Notes: generated by a model not told the origin, from the letters alone. Shown: positions 29,560 to 39,015, numbered from the stretch's first letter. The stretch is 64,000 nucleotides of DNA from JBFAPK01 sp040676675 (GCF_040676675.1 NZ_JBFAPK010000006.1:170513-234512), one strand, 5' to 3'. Made by a program: numbers and translations.

Positions 29560-29985
29560 TCAGCGGAAGAGATGCGACGCGTTGTTGTTGCTCAGCGTCG
29601 AGATCAGGTTGGCGGCCTGGCCGCTGGCGAAGGTCTGCGACGCGCCGGCGAAACCGCTGTTGTAGTAGACCGTGACGGCGCGGCTCGACAGGTTCCGGAC
29701 CGACATGGCGTTGTTCTTCACGCACTGCCCCTGGCCGAGCCCCGGGCCCCGGAACTCGTAGCAGGTCGGCTGCGAGTCTCCGTAGTTGGACACCGAGGAG
29801 CTGAAGTCGGACACCGAACCCGTCATGTTGGGGTAGTAGTACAGGCAGAATTCCCCGCTCTCGCAGACGCCGTTGCGTGCGGTCGCGGCCGACGCCGGCG
29901 ACGCGGTGATCATCAGGCCCCCGGCAATGCCGAGCGACGCCACCCCGGCGGTGATGATCCGCCCGATCCGTGCTGTCACCTTCAT
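29560..29985 (-). CDS. Secreted peptidase-inhibitor I36-like protein
   Basis: 141 residues; AGGAGG sits 7-9 bases before the ATG at 29985. The signal peptide is cleaved near SPASA|ATA. The mature domain is a beta-gamma-crystallin-like fold typical of family I36 (SMI-type metalloprotease inhibitor): NGVCESGEFCLYYYPNMTGS, SDFSSSVSNYG, the Cys pair CYEFRGPGLGQGQC and SVRNLSSRAVTVYYN. Four Cys are expected to form two disulfides. Inhibition of a protease is inferred from the family. Confidence 0.8.
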   Translation of the reverse strand: MKVTARIGRIITAGVASLGIAGGLMITASPASAATARNGVCESGEFCLYYYPNMTGSVSDFSSSVSNYGDSQPTCYEFRGPGLGQGQCVKNNAMSVRNLSSRAVTVYYNSGFAGASQTFASGQAANLISTLSNNNASHLFR

Positions 29986-30507
29986 CTGTTCTCCTCCTGG
30001 CTCCCCGTGACGATCTACCGGTGGTCCGGCCTGGACCTGTCGGCGGACGGATGTCCGCCCGTCGATGACTGTTCCGTGGCGATCGGTCGGCCGGGCGGAT
30101 CCCGACCGAATCCGAATGCCGGTGCAGTACCGGGGTGCCGGGTGGCGGCTCGACAGGCAAATGACGCACCGTGTCTGTTGGCTGACGCTTCGCAGTCGGC
30201 CTCGGGGTCCGGGTGACCGCGGCCGGGGCGGGCCGGGGCCGCCCACCACGCCGCGTTACCGTTGACGTGGGTCCGGTCACACTCCGTGCAACGTTCGGTC
30301 CGGGCAAACTCGGGCCGAACGGGGTACGCCCGGCGGCTGGGGACGCGAGTAGGATCTGGCCCGCGGTCGCTGATGCCCGCCCACATCTCAACACTTCCGG
30401 CGGTGGAGACACCCGCCGGCCATGCGCGACCCGCGCGTTGTTGGACAACTGTTCGCAGTTCCGCAAGGGGTCGGCCCCTGGGCCGGTCCGGGGGAGAGAC
30501 TAGCCTG
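29986..30507. other. Intergenic region upstream of pyk
   Basis: This 522-base gap lies between the divergent inhibitor and pyruvate kinase genes. It holds a perfect hairpin, GGCGGAC-GGAT-GTCCGCC (30042-30059), and a possible TAGGAT -10-like hexamer near 30350 without a matching -35. The pyk start at 30508 has only a distant GGGGAG, so the leader may be structured. No gene is supported. Confidence 0.3.
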
Positions 30508-31953
30508 ATGGCCGTGAAACGCCGCGCGAAGATCGTCTGTACTCTTGGCCCCGCCACCTCGTCCCCGGAGCGGATCCGGGGCCTTGTCGAGGCGGGCATG
30601 GATGTGGCCCGGCTGAACTTCAGCCACGGCAGCCAGGCCGACCACGAGCAGGTCTACCACCTCGTACGCCAGGCCGCCGAGCGGGCCGGACGCGCGGTCG
30701 CGATCCTCGGTGACCTCCAGGGTCCCAAGATCCGGCTGGGCAAGTTCGAGGACGGCCCGTACGAGTGGCGCACCGGTGACTCCGTCGTGATCACCGGGGA
30801 CGACATCATCGGTACCAAGGACCGGGTCTCCTGCACCTACCAGAAGCTGCCGCAGGAGGTCCGCCCCGGCGACCGTCTGCTGGTCGACGACGGGCGGGTG
30901 GCGCTGGAAGTCAGCTCGGTGACCGGCAACGACATCCGCTGCCTCGTGACCGAGGGCGGCCCGGTCTCCAACAACAAGGGCGTCTCGCTGCCCAACGTCG
31001 CGGTCAGCGTGCCGGCCATGTCGGAGAAGGACAGCGAGGACCTGCGCTTCGCCCTGCGGCTCGGCGTCGACATGGTGGCCATGTCGTTCGTCCGTACCGC
31101 CGACGACATCAAGCTCGCCAAGGCGATCATGGCCGAGGAGGGCGTGCACCGACCGGTGATGGCCAAGGTCGAGAAGCCCGAGGCGGTCGACAACCTGGAG
31201 TCGATCGTGGCGGCCTTCGACGGGATCATGGTCGCCCGCGGCGACCTCGGCGTCGAGCTTCCCCTCGACCAGGTGCCGCTGGTCCAGAAGCGCGCCGTGC
31301 AGCTCTGCCGCGAGAACGCCAAGCCCGTCATCGTGGCCACCCAGATGCTCGACTCGATGATCGAGAACTCGCGCCCCACCCGGGCCGAGGCCTCGGACGT
31401 CGCGAACGCGGTGCTCGACGGCACCGACGCGGTCATGCTCTCGGGCGAGACCAGCGTGGGGCGCTATCCGATCCTCACCGTCGACACCATGTCGAAGATC
31501 GTGCAGACCACCGAGGCCGGCTCCATCGCCGTACCGCGGTTGCAGCACGACCCGGCCACCCACGGCGGCGCGCTCACCGTGGCCGCCTCCCAGATCGCCA
31601 AGGCGATCGGCGCCAAGGCCCTGGTCGCGTTCTCGCAGACCGGCGACACCGTACGCCGGCTCTCCCGGCTGCACTGCGAGCTGCCGCTGCTGGCCTTCAC
31701 CCCGGTGCCGGAGGTGCGCGACCAGCTCGCGTTCACCTGGGGCGTGGAGACCTTCCTGATGCCCTTCGTCGAGCACACCGACGACATGTTCCGCCAGGTC
31801 GACCAGGCCCTGCTCGGGCTGGAGTACGGCAACCCGGGCGACTACGTCGTGATCGTGGCCGGCAGCCCGGTCGGTACCCCCGGCTCGACCAACACCCTGC
31901 GGGTGCACCAGCTCGGCTCCCTGGTCGACCCGGCGGCGCGGGCAGCACGGTGA
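30508..31953 (+). CDS. pyk: Pyruvate kinase
   Basis: 481 residues; converts phosphoenolpyruvate and ADP to pyruvate and ATP. It starts MAVKRRAKIVCTLGPATS. The Mg/K and substrate motifs are seen in RLNFSHG (~33), AKVEKPEAVDNL (~220) and VARGDLGVELP (~245, Asp metal ligand), and the C-terminal allosteric domain is complete (LSGETSVGRYP ~312). A GTG at 30514 is an alternative start. The stop overlaps the tesB start (GTGA), as in the conserved actinobacterial pyk-tesB pair (Rv1617-Rv1618 in M. tuberculosis). Confidence 0.97.
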   Translation: MAVKRRAKIVCTLGPATSSPERIRGLVEAGMDVARLNFSHGSQADHEQVYHLVRQAAERAGRAVAILGDLQGPKIRLGKFEDGPYEWRTGDSVVITGDDIIGTKDRVSCTYQKLPQEVRPGDRLLVDDGRVALEVSSVTGNDIRCLVTEGGPVSNNKGVSLPNVAVSVPAMSEKDSEDLRFALRLGVDMVAMSFVRTADDIKLAKAIMAEEGVHRPVMAKVEKPEAVDNLESIVAAFDGIMVARGDLGVELPLDQVPLVQKRAVQLCRENAKPVIVATQMLDSMIENSRPTRAEASDVANAVLDGTDAVMLSGETSVGRYPILTVDTMSKIVQTTEAGSIAVPRLQHDPATHGGALTVAASQIAKAIGAKALVAFSQTGDTVRRLSRLHCELPLLAFTPVPEVRDQLAFTWGVETFLMPFVEHTDDMFRQVDQALLGLEYGNPGDYVVIVAGSPVGTPGSTNTLRVHQLGSLVDPAARAAR

Positions 31954-32834
31954 GCCCGAGCGAGCCGATCGTCGGGCAGGCCGCGGTCGACCAGCTGCTC
32001 GAGGTCCTCGATCTCGAACAGCTGGACGAGATGAGCTTCCGCGGCATCAGCCCGCCGGTCGGCCCGCAGCGGGTCTACGGCGGTCAGGTGGCCGGTCAGG
32101 CGCTCGTCGCCGCCGGCCGCAGCGTCGACCCCAGCCGCGTGGTGCACTCGCTGCACGGCTACTTCGTCCGCCCCGGCGACCCGGTCGAACCGATCGAGTA
32201 CCGGGTCGAGAAGATCCGCGACGGCCGGTCGTTCTCGGTACGCCGCTGCGTGGCGCTGCAGAACGGCAAGACGATCTTCTTCATGTCGGCGTCGTTCCAG
32301 CGCGCCGAGGAGGGTCTCGACCACCACGCGCCGGCCCCGGCGGGCGTACCCGGCCCCGACGAGCTGCCGACGATGGCCGACCGGCTCGCCCGGTACCCCG
32401 AGCGGCTGGGCATCTGGTCGCTGATCCCGCGCCCGATCGACGTGCGGTACGTCGGCGAGCCCGGCTGGGTACGCCCCGGCGACCGCCCCGCCGACCCGTA
32501 CCAGCGGGTCTGGATGCGCATCGACGGCAAGCTCCCCGACGATCCGCTGCTGCACGCCTGCGCGCTGACGTACGCCTCGGACCTGACGCTGCTCGACTCG
32601 GTCCTCTCCGTGCACGGCGAGGTCTGGGGTCCGGGCGGCGTGGTCGGGGCGAGCCTCGACCACGCGCTCTGGTTCCACCGGCCGTTCCGGGCCGACGACT
32701 GGTTCCTCTACGACTGCTGGAGCCCCTCGGCCTCCGGCGCGCGGGGGCTCGCCACCGGCCGGATGTTCACCCGCGACGGGCACCAGATCGCCAGCGCGGT
32801 ACAGGAGGGGCTGCTCCGCAAGATCGGCGCCTGA
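31950..32834 (+). CDS. tesB: Acyl-CoA thioesterase II
   Basis: 294 residues with two hot-dog domains. Family motifs include RVYGGQVAGQALVAA (~35), VHSLHGYFVRPGDP (~66) and the C-terminal SLDHALWFHRPFRADDW (~232), which carries the Asp of the Asp-Gln-Thr catalytic set. It hydrolyses medium- to long-chain acyl-CoA to the free acid. The GTG start overlaps the pyk stop by 4 bases (translational coupling). A family-A stem-loop starts 18 bases after the stop, the same spacing as after gltD. Confidence 0.95.
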   Translation: MSPSEPIVGQAAVDQLLEVLDLEQLDEMSFRGISPPVGPQRVYGGQVAGQALVAAGRSVDPSRVVHSLHGYFVRPGDPVEPIEYRVEKIRDGRSFSVRRCVALQNGKTIFFMSASFQRAEEGLDHHAPAPAGVPGPDELPTMADRLARYPERLGIWSLIPRPIDVRYVGEPGWVRPGDRPADPYQRVWMRIDGKLPDDPLLHACALTYASDLTLLDSVLSVHGEVWGPGGVVGASLDHALWFHRPFRADDWFLYDCWSPSASGARGLATGRMFTRDGHQIASAVQEGLLRKIGA

Positions 32835-32851
32835 GGTTTTTCGGTGGTCCG

Positions 32852-32926
32852 GGTTGGGGTGGGGCCCGCCGTGCCCCGCGAAGCCCGTCAGGCTTGATGT
32901 CTTCGCGTGGTACGGCGGGCCCCACC
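32852..32926. repeat. Stem-loop repeat family A, copy 2
   Basis: GGTGGGGCCCGCCGTGCCCC begins near 32858 and continues to GCGAAG (32883); it pairs with CTTCGCG to CCCCACC (32901-32926) with two mismatches. The 17-base loop contains the core GTCAGGCTTGAT (32887-32898). It lies immediately after tesB and probably marks the transcript 3' end. Confidence 0.9.
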
Positions 32927-33020
32927 TTGAACCGAACCTGGGCCTGGTAGGCCCGGCCCGCAGTGCGACTGGCCCTACCGTGCTGGTATCGATGGGACGG
33001 CGGGCGGCTAACCTTGCCGC

Positions 33021-33491
33021 ATGCGTCTCTCCGCCCGGGTCGACTACGCGCTGCGGGCCACCGTCGAACTCGCCGCGGTCGCCGGTGGGGAAACCGACCG
33101 TCGCCCGACCCCCGTCACCGCCGAACAGATCGCCCGCGCCCAGGAGATCCCGCCGAAGTTCCTGGAGAGCATCCTGCTCCAGCTGCGGCGCGGCGGCGTC
33201 GTGCACGCGCAGCGCGGCCCGGAGGGCGGCTACTGGCTGACCCGGCCCGCCGCGGAGATCAGCCTGGCCGAGGTGATCCGGGTGGTCGACGGCCCGCTGG
33301 CGCACGTGCGCGGCCAGCGCCCCGAGGACCTGGGCTACCAGGGCGTGGCCCGGGCCCTGCAGGACGTCTGGATCGCGCTGCGGGCCAGCGAGCGGGAGAT
33401 CCTGGAGCTGGTCACGATCGCCGACGTCGCCAGCGGCAAGCTCCCCGACCGGGTACGCGAACTCGCCGCCGACCCGAGCGCCTGGAGCTGA
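33021..33491 (+). CDS. Rrf2-family transcriptional regulator
   Basis: 156 residues. The winged-helix N-terminus MRLSARVDYALRATVELA, the recognition region AEQIARAQEIPPKFLESILL and the wing GPEGGYWLTRP are all typical of Rrf2. The Fe-S ligand Cys residues of IscR or NsrR are absent, as in CymR-like members, so it does not bind a cluster by the usual ligands. It ends 10 bases from the convergent LacI gene. The target is unknown. Confidence 0.88.
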   Translation: MRLSARVDYALRATVELAAVAGGETDRRPTPVTAEQIARAQEIPPKFLESILLQLRRGGVVHAQRGPEGGYWLTRPAAEISLAEVIRVVDGPLAHVRGQRPEDLGYQGVARALQDVWIALRASEREILELVTIADVASGKLPDRVRELAADPSAWS

Positions 33492-33501
33492 CCGGCGTAG
33501 C

Positions 33502-34611
33502 TCAGCGCCCGGCGCCGGCCGCCCCGACCACCCCGTTGGGTCCCGTGGCGGCGGGCGCCGTGCTCGCCCGTACCGTCAGCCGCGGGTCCAGCAGGGTCGC
33601 CTCCGGCACCGGGTCGCCCTCCAGCTTGCGCATCAGCAGCGACACCGCCTGCCGGCCGACCTCCTCGGCCGGGATCAGCACCGATGTCAGCGTCGGATCG
33701 GCCCGCTCGGCCACCTCGTCCGGGCAGATCGCCACCACCGAGACGTCGTCCGGTACCGCGCGCCCGAGCGAACGCAGCGCGGTCAGCACCTGCCCGACGG
33801 CCGCCTCGTTGTGCACCACCAGCCCGGTCAGGTCCGGGTCGCGCTCCAGCAGGCCGGCCAGCTCCCGCCGGATCGCCTCGTAGCTCTCCTCGCAGGGCTG
33901 GGCGTGGGCGTTGATGCCGTGCCGGCGGGCGGTCTCGGTGAACCCGGCCCGGGTCCGGTGCGCGAACCCGGTGTCCCGGTCGTAGACCACGGCCGGCGCG
34001 CCGAGCAGCGCGATCCGGCGGTGCCCCAGCGCCGCCAGGTGGTCGACGCAGGCCTGACCGGCCCGGTAGAAGTCCAGGTCGACGCAGGTCAGGCCGGCCG
34101 CGTCGGCGGGGAAGCCGATCAGCACGCTGGGCCGGCCGAGGCGGCGCAGCAGCGGTACCCGGGCGTCGCGCATCTCGACGTCCATCAGCACGATCCCGTC
34201 GACCATGGCGCTCGCGGCGATCCGCCGCAGCCCGGCCGCCCCCTCGTCGGCGGTGACCAGCAGCACGTCGTGGTCGAACTGCCGCGCCGTGGTCACCACC
34301 GCCGTGGCGAACTGCATCAGCACCGGCAGGTGCATGCCGGAGCGCAGCGGCAGCACGAGCGCGATCACGTTGGCCCGCTTGCTGGCCAGCGCCCGGGCGC
34401 CGGCGTTCGGGTGGTAGCCGAGCTTGCGCACGCTGGCCAGTACCCGCTCCCGGGTGGCCGCCGAGATGACCCGTTTGCCGCTGAGCACGTACGACACGGT
34501 GCTGACGGCGACGCCGGCGTGCCGGGCCACGTCGGCGATGGTGACCATGTCGGGTCGCTTCGCCGGCTGCTCGGCGCCGTCGGGACCCGGGCTGGTTGAC
34601 GCAGGGGACAC
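33502..34611 (-). CDS. LacI-family transcriptional repressor
   Basis: About 369 residues. The helix-turn-helix VTIADVARHAGVAVSTVSYV is followed by the hinge HPNAGARALAS and a periplasmic-binding-protein-like sensor domain (~80-355). GGAGG is 10 bases from GTG 34611 but only 1 base from GTG 34620, so the former is preferred. It lies 103 bases after the GH3 glycosidase in the same direction and may be co-transcribed, acting as its sugar-responsive regulator. A CG-centred palindrome upstream of the GH3 gene is a likely site. Confidence 0.88.
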   Translation of the reverse strand: MSPASTSPGPDGAEQPAKRPDMVTIADVARHAGVAVSTVSYVLSGKRVISAATRERVLASVRKLGYHPNAGARALASKRANVIALVLPLRSGMHLPVLMQFATAVVTTARQFDHDVLLVTADEGAAGLRRIAASAMVDGIVLMDVEMRDARVPLLRRLGRPSVLIGFPADAAGLTCVDLDFYRAGQACVDHLAALGHRRIALLGAPAVVYDRDTGFAHRTRAGFTETARRHGINAHAQPCEESYEAIRRELAGLLERDPDLTGLVVHNEAAVGQVLTALRSLGRAVPDDVSVVAICPDEVAERADPTLTSVLIPAEEVGRQAVSLLMRKLEGDPVPEATLLDPRLTVRASTAPAATGPNGVVGAAGAGR

Positions 34612-34714
34612 GGTACGCACGCCTCCATCCTCTGTCGCGGGCGGTCACGCCGGCGAAGGATCAGGTCGCCCACGGTAGCGCCCCCGTGGCTCGACCCGAC
34701 GGTGGAGGTCCCGC

Positions 34715-37273
34715 TCATCCGCCGGCGGGATGGGCCGTCTCCCCGCCCGCGCCGTCGGGTCCGTCCGCCCCGCCGGTCGTGGACGCGCCGTCCGCTCCGG
34801 TCACCGTCAGGGTGGCGGTGGCGGTGATGTCCACGCAGGAGCGCCCGACCAGCAGCGTGTACCGGGTCGCCGCCACCACGTACCGCCCGGCCGTCGCGTC
34901 CCAGTGCGCCAGGTCGGCGGCGCGCAGCCGCAGCCGCACGGTACGCGCCTCGCCCGGCCCGAGCGCCACCCGGGCGAACGCCCGCAGCTGCCGCAGCGGC
35001 TGCTTCACCGGCGACCGGCGCTGCCGGGTGTAGAGCTGCACCACCTCCTCGCCGGCCCGCGCGCCCACGTTGCGTACCTCGACACTCACCTCCACGCCGC
35101 CGTCCGGCGCCACCGTCTCGGCGCTGAGCCGCAGGTCACCGTGGGCGAAGCGGGTGTAGCTCAGGCCGTGGCCGAACGGGTAGAGCGGGTCGCCCCGGTA
35201 GTAGAGGTAGGTGGCGTCGGCGTCGATGACGTCGTAGTCGAGCAGGTCGGGCAGCTCGGCCGCGTCGCGGTACCAGGTCTGCGTCAGCCGGCCGCCGGGA
35301 TCCGCGTCGCCGCAGAGCACTGCGGCGAGCGCGTGCCCGTACTCCTGCCCGCCGTGCGCCGACCAGACGATCGCGGGCACGTGCTCGTCGGCCCAGTTCA
35401 ACGCGTACGGGTAGCTGCTCGTCACCACCAGCACGGTGCGCGGGTTCGCCGCCCGCACGGCGCGTACCAGCGCCTCCTGCGCGGCGGGCAGCGCCAGGTC
35501 CGAGCGGTCCTCGGTCTCCCGGCCGCCCACCAGCGGATGGTTGCCGACCACCACCACGGCGACCTGGGCCGCCGCCGCGAGCGTGGCGGCGTCGCGGGCC
35601 CCGTCGGCGACGAGTTCGACGGTGAAGCCGGTGGCCGTTTCGGCGTCGGCGGCGTCCGCCCGCAGCACCCCGTCCGCGCCGACCGTGACGTACCGCTCGC
35701 TGGCCAGGTGGTACAGCACCGTCTCCCCGGCGGCCCGGTCGACCAGCCGGAACGTCTCCTGCACCACCCACCCGCCCGGTCCGGGCCGGTCGTTGACCAG
35801 CACCCCCGCGTCGTCGACGCCGACGTGCCGGTCGTTCGCGACCGCGCGCAGCGCGACGATCCCGTGCCCCCAGTCGAAGACGTCGAACCAGCCGTCGGCC
35901 GCCGTCCGCCGCGCGGTCGCGGTCAGCGCGTCGCCGTCCGGCTCCGCGACGGCCTGGACGTACCCGGTGTCGGCGCGCAGCGCGATCCGGTCCACGCCCG
36001 GGTGGTACGCCGTGGTCGCCGCGTCCAGCCGGGCCGCGAGCCCGTCCCGGGCGGTCACCGCGTACGGCAGCGTGCCGCTGTACCAGTCCTCGTAGAGGGT
36101 GCCGGCCAGCGGGCCGACGATCGCCACCCGGCGCAGCCGCTCCGCCCGCAGCGGCAGCAGCGGCTCCTCCCACCGCCGGGGCGGCTCGTTGCGCAGCAGC
36201 ACGAACGACTGGCGCGCAGCCTCCCGGGCCAGCTCCTGGTGCGCCGCGCAGTTGATGACGTCGGCGGTGATCCCCGCGTACGGGTCCGCCTCCGGCGGGT
36301 CGAAGTCGCCGAGCCGGAACCGCAGCGCCAGGATCCGCCGCACCGCCGCGTCCACGTCGGACTCGTCGAGCAGCCCGCGCCGCAGTGCCTCGGTCAACCG
36401 CCGCACGGTCGGCCCCCGGTCGTCGCCGTCCTCGGTGAAGCTGTCGATGCCGGCGCGCAGCGCGGCGGCGTACCCGCTCGGCTGGTCGGGCTGGCAGCCC
36501 TGCGCCCCGGCCAGGTTGGAGACCCCGCCCGCGTCGCCGACGACCAGCACCTCCGTCCCGCCCCACCGGCGCAGCTCGGCCCGGATCAGCGGGCTCAGGT
36601 GCGCCGGCGCCCCGTTCACCAGGTTGTACGACGCCATCACCGCCACCGCCGCGCCGGCCGCGAGCGGGGCCCGGAAGGCCGGCAACTCGTACTCGTGCAG
36701 CACCCGGGGCGGCAGGTTGCTGGAGGTGGTGCAGCGCTCGGTCTCGTTGTTGTACCCCAGGAAGTGCTTGAGCGTGGGCGCCGTCTTCAGCCGCTGCGGA
36801 TGGTCGCCGCGCAGCCCCCGCGCGTACGCCGTACCGAGCACGCCGGTCAGCCACGGGTCCTCGGAGTAGCCCTCCTCGTTGCGCCCCCAGCGCGGGTCGC
36901 GCAGCGGGTTCACCACCGGCGCCCAGACGTTCAGCCCGGCCCGGGTCGGGTCCTTGTGGTGCAGGCCCCGCACCTCGTCGCCGACGGCGGAGCCGACCGC
37001 CCGTACCAGCTCGGGGTTCCAGGTGCTGGCCAGGCCCAGGGCCTGCGGGAAGACGGTGGCCGGGCCGAGCCAGGCGAGCCCGTGCAGCGCCTCGGTGCCG
37101 GTACGGAACGCCGGCACGCCGAGCCGGTCGACCGGCGCCTGGTGCTGGTGCAGCAGCGCGATCTTCTCGTCCAGCGTGAGCCGCCCCAGCAGGTCGGCGA
37201 CCCGTACGTCGAGGGGCTGTCCGGGGTCGCGGAACGTGTCGCTCATGGTCGATGGCCCTTCCGCCGATGCCAT
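34715..37273 (-). CDS. Glycoside hydrolase family 3 beta-glycosidase with inserted beta-trefoil-like domain
   Basis: 852 residues from ATG 37273 (GGAGG 6 bases upstream; ATG 37246 is an alternative). The GH3 barrel includes LHGLAWLGPATVFPQALG, NVWAPVVNPLRDPRWGRNEE, TLKHFLGYNNE and VLVVGDAGGVSNL with the nucleophile Asp (~275). In the second domain, GRETEDRSDLALPAAQ is present and the C-terminal fibronectin-like domain (~690-810) is complete. Residues ~455-550 (DGWFDVFDWGHGIVALRAV, YVTVGADGVLRA) look like a fascin/beta-trefoil insert within the alpha/beta sandwich. There is no signal peptide, so it acts inside the cell on imported oligosaccharides; beta-glucosidase or beta-xylosidase cannot be separated by eye. 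Confidence 0.9.
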   Translation of the reverse strand: MASAEGPSTMSDTFRDPGQPLDVRVADLLGRLTLDEKIALLHQHQAPVDRLGVPAFRTGTEALHGLAWLGPATVFPQALGLASTWNPELVRAVGSAVGDEVRGLHHKDPTRAGLNVWAPVVNPLRDPRWGRNEEGYSEDPWLTGVLGTAYARGLRGDHPQRLKTAPTLKHFLGYNNETERCTTSSNLPPRVLHEYELPAFRAPLAAGAAVAVMASYNLVNGAPAHLSPLIRAELRRWGGTEVLVVGDAGGVSNLAGAQGCQPDQPSGYAAALRAGIDSFTEDGDDRGPTVRRLTEALRRGLLDESDVDAAVRRILALRFRLGDFDPPEADPYAGITADVINCAAHQELAREAARQSFVLLRNEPPRRWEEPLLPLRAERLRRVAIVGPLAGTLYEDWYSGTLPYAVTARDGLAARLDAATTAYHPGVDRIALRADTGYVQAVAEPDGDALTATARRTAADGWFDVFDWGHGIVALRAVANDRHVGVDDAGVLVNDRPGPGGWVVQETFRLVDRAAGETVLYHLASERYVTVGADGVLRADAADAETATGFTVELVADGARDAATLAAAAQVAVVVVGNHPLVGGRETEDRSDLALPAAQEALVRAVRAANPRTVLVVTSSYPYALNWADEHVPAIVWSAHGGQEYGHALAAVLCGDADPGGRLTQTWYRDAAELPDLLDYDVIDADATYLYYRGDPLYPFGHGLSYTRFAHGDLRLSAETVAPDGGVEVSVEVRNVGARAGEEVVQLYTRQRRSPVKQPLRQLRAFARVALGPGEARTVRLRLRAADLAHWDATAGRYVVAATRYTLLVGRSCVDITATATLTVTGADGASTTGGADGPDGAGGETAHPAGG

Positions 37274-37339
37274 GGTGTTCCTCCGCGCCGCGCACGGCGG
37301 CGGGGGTGGGGGTGACCCGGCCGCCGGGCCCGGAGAGCG

Positions 37340-37351
37340 CGAAGCGCTTCG
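37340..37351. promoter_or_regulatory. LacI-type operator candidate CGAAGCGCTTCG
   Basis: A perfect 12-base palindrome with a central CG step, the hallmark of LacI/GalR-family sites. It is 67 bases upstream of the GH3 start. The LacI regulator encoded just downstream of GH3 is the natural candidate to bind it. Confidence 0.5.
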
Positions 37352-37480
37352 ACGACCGTACGAAGACATGCCTCCGGAACGTTTGCCCACGTCGCCTGGA
37401 GGCGTCTTCGAGCGTTGCACCCCGACCGTGGGTGGTCAAGCATTCGCGTCCGTCTTTGGGTCGCGCTCGTGGGTGGTCGC

Positions 37481-37559
37481 GGTTCGGGGGGGTGGGGCCC
37501 GCCGTACCCCGCGAATCCCGTCAGGCTTGATGTCTTCGCGGGGCACGGCGCGCCCCACC
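37481..37559. repeat. Stem-loop repeat family A, copy 3
   Basis: GTGGGGCCCGCCGTACCCCG continuing to GCGAA (to 37515) pairs with CTTCGCG to CCCCACC (37534-37559), with a few mismatches. The core GTCAGGCTTGAT is at 37520-37531. Here the flanking genes are on the minus strand while the core reads on the plus strand. It is 61 bases beyond the ROK stop. Confidence 0.88.
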
Positions 37560-37619
37560 CGTCACCGTGGCGCGGTCCGCCGTCCGTCCCTCCCGGCCCC
37601 GGCCGCCCTTGACCGAGGT

Positions 37620-38924
37620 CTAGCCGGCGGTGCGGAGGTGGGGGAGGCGGCCGGCGTCGACGTGGGCGAGGGTGGTGGCGGCCGCGCCGGTGGCCGCGGC
37701 GCCCGGTCCGAGCGTGCCGGCCGCGAGCTGGCAGCCCCCGGCATCGGGCGCGGCCGTACGGGCGACCAGCTCGGCGGTGGCGGACGGCAGCAGCCACTCG
37801 GCCAGGATCGCGTAGTAGCCGCCGAGCAGTACGACCTCGGGGTTGAGGAGGCTGGCCAGCAGCGACACCGCGTGACCGAGGTACCGGCCGGTGGCGGTCA
37901 GCGCGTCGAGTGTGGACGGTTCGCCCTGCCGGGCCCGGGCGCGGATCCGTTCGATCTCGGGGGCGAAGTCGCCGACCGGTCCCTCGTCGGCCGCGTCGGG
38001 CAGGGCCAGGCGGATCAGCGCCGGAATCCCGGCCAGCGCCTCCAGGCAGCCGCGCCGGCCGCACGCGCAGGCGGGGCCGGCCGGGTCGAGCCGCACGTGC
38101 CCGATCTCGCCGGCGAACCCGCGCCCGCCGCGCAGCAGCCGGTGGTCCGCGACCACCCCGGCGCCGATGCCGGCCCCGCCGGTGAGGTGCACGAGGTTGG
38201 CCGTGCCGGCGTACCGGCCCTCCCGGTGCTCGGCCAGCGCCGCGAGGTTGGCGTCGTTCTCGACCGTGAGGTCGTACCCGGGGTCGCGCAGCGCGGCGCG
38301 CAGCCTCGCCGCGAGCGGCAGGTCGTGCCAGCCGAGGCCGGTGGCGAGGCGGACCACGCCGGCGTCGTCGACGAGTCCGGGCACCGCCACGGTGAGTCCG
38401 AGCAGGCCGCGGTCCAGGGCACGGACCCGGCCGGTGGCGCGCCCGGCCAGGGTGGCGATCGCGGCGACCGCCTCGTCGGCCGTGGCGGCCTGGGCGTCGA
38501 AGGCGCGGCGCCAGGAGAGCAGCCGGGTGCCGCCGAGGTCGACGGCGACCGCGGTGAGCTGGTCGGCGCTGACCTCGATGCCGAGCGCCGCGTACGGCTC
38601 GCCGTCGATGACCAGGTTGGTGGCGGGTCGGCCGATGCGGTTCTCGGTGAGCCCGGTCTCGCGTACCAGGCGGCGGTCGATCAGGTCGGCGACCAGGCTG
38701 GAGACGGTGGCCTTGTTGAGGCCGGTCGCGGCGGCGATGTCCGCGCGCGAACAGGGGGCGTTGGCGCGTACGTGGCGCAGCACGACCGCGAGGTTCGTGG
38801 TGCGTACGTCGCCGAGGTCGGCCGGCTGGGTACCGGTCTGCGTCGAGATCAAGGTCAGTTCCGCTCCCCGCGTGCTGGTGTTGCGACCGGGGCCGGCCGG
38901 GGTCGCGGTGGTGCGGTCCATCAT
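37620..38924 (-). CDS. ROK-family transcriptional repressor (XylR/NagC type)
   Basis: About 434 residues. The N-terminal winged helix (HVRANAPCSRADIAAATGLN, KATVSSLVADLIDRRLV) is fused to a ROK sugar-kinase-like domain with GLTVAVPGLVDD, NDANLAALAEH and the zinc motif CACGRRGCLEA. The start is uncertain: ATG 38924 is taken, with GTG 39002 possible. It is divergent from the ABC-GH42-PL11 operon. The gap contains an inverted repeat much like the Bacillus XylR operator, so the regulator probably represses that operon until a sugar inducer appears. Confidence 0.88.
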   Translation of the reverse strand: MMDRTTATPAGPGRNTSTRGAELTLISTQTGTQPADLGDVRTTNLAVVLRHVRANAPCSRADIAAATGLNKATVSSLVADLIDRRLVRETGLTENRIGRPATNLVIDGEPYAALGIEVSADQLTAVAVDLGGTRLLSWRRAFDAQAATADEAVAAIATLAGRATGRVRALDRGLLGLTVAVPGLVDDAGVVRLATGLGWHDLPLAARLRAALRDPGYDLTVENDANLAALAEHREGRYAGTANLVHLTGGAGIGAGVVADHRLLRGGRGFAGEIGHVRLDPAGPACACGRRGCLEALAGIPALIRLALPDAADEGPVGDFAPEIERIRARARQGEPSTLDALTATGRYLGHAVSLLASLLNPEVVLLGGYYAILAEWLLPSATAELVARTAAPDAGGCQLAAGTLGPGAAATGAAATTLAHVDAGRLPHLRTAG

Positions 38925-39015
38925 GCCGTACCCGCTCCGGCCGTCGCCGCGCCCCGCCGCCTGCGCGCCCGCCTCCGCGGCCCCCGGTGTCCCTTGTGGC
39001 ACCGGTCACCGTCGA

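Larger units (their letters stand above)
37274..37619. other. Gap between ROK and GH3 genes: operator candidate and stem-loop repeat
   Basis: 346 bases containing the palindrome at 37340-37351 and stem-loop repeat A copy 3 at 37481-37559. The rest shows no coding signal. Confidence 0.4.

Noticed and set aside
37274..37619. Riboswitch in the GH3 leader
   Set aside because: The only strong structure is the dispersed stem-loop repeat 208 bases before the start codon; no known riboswitch core motif was recognised.
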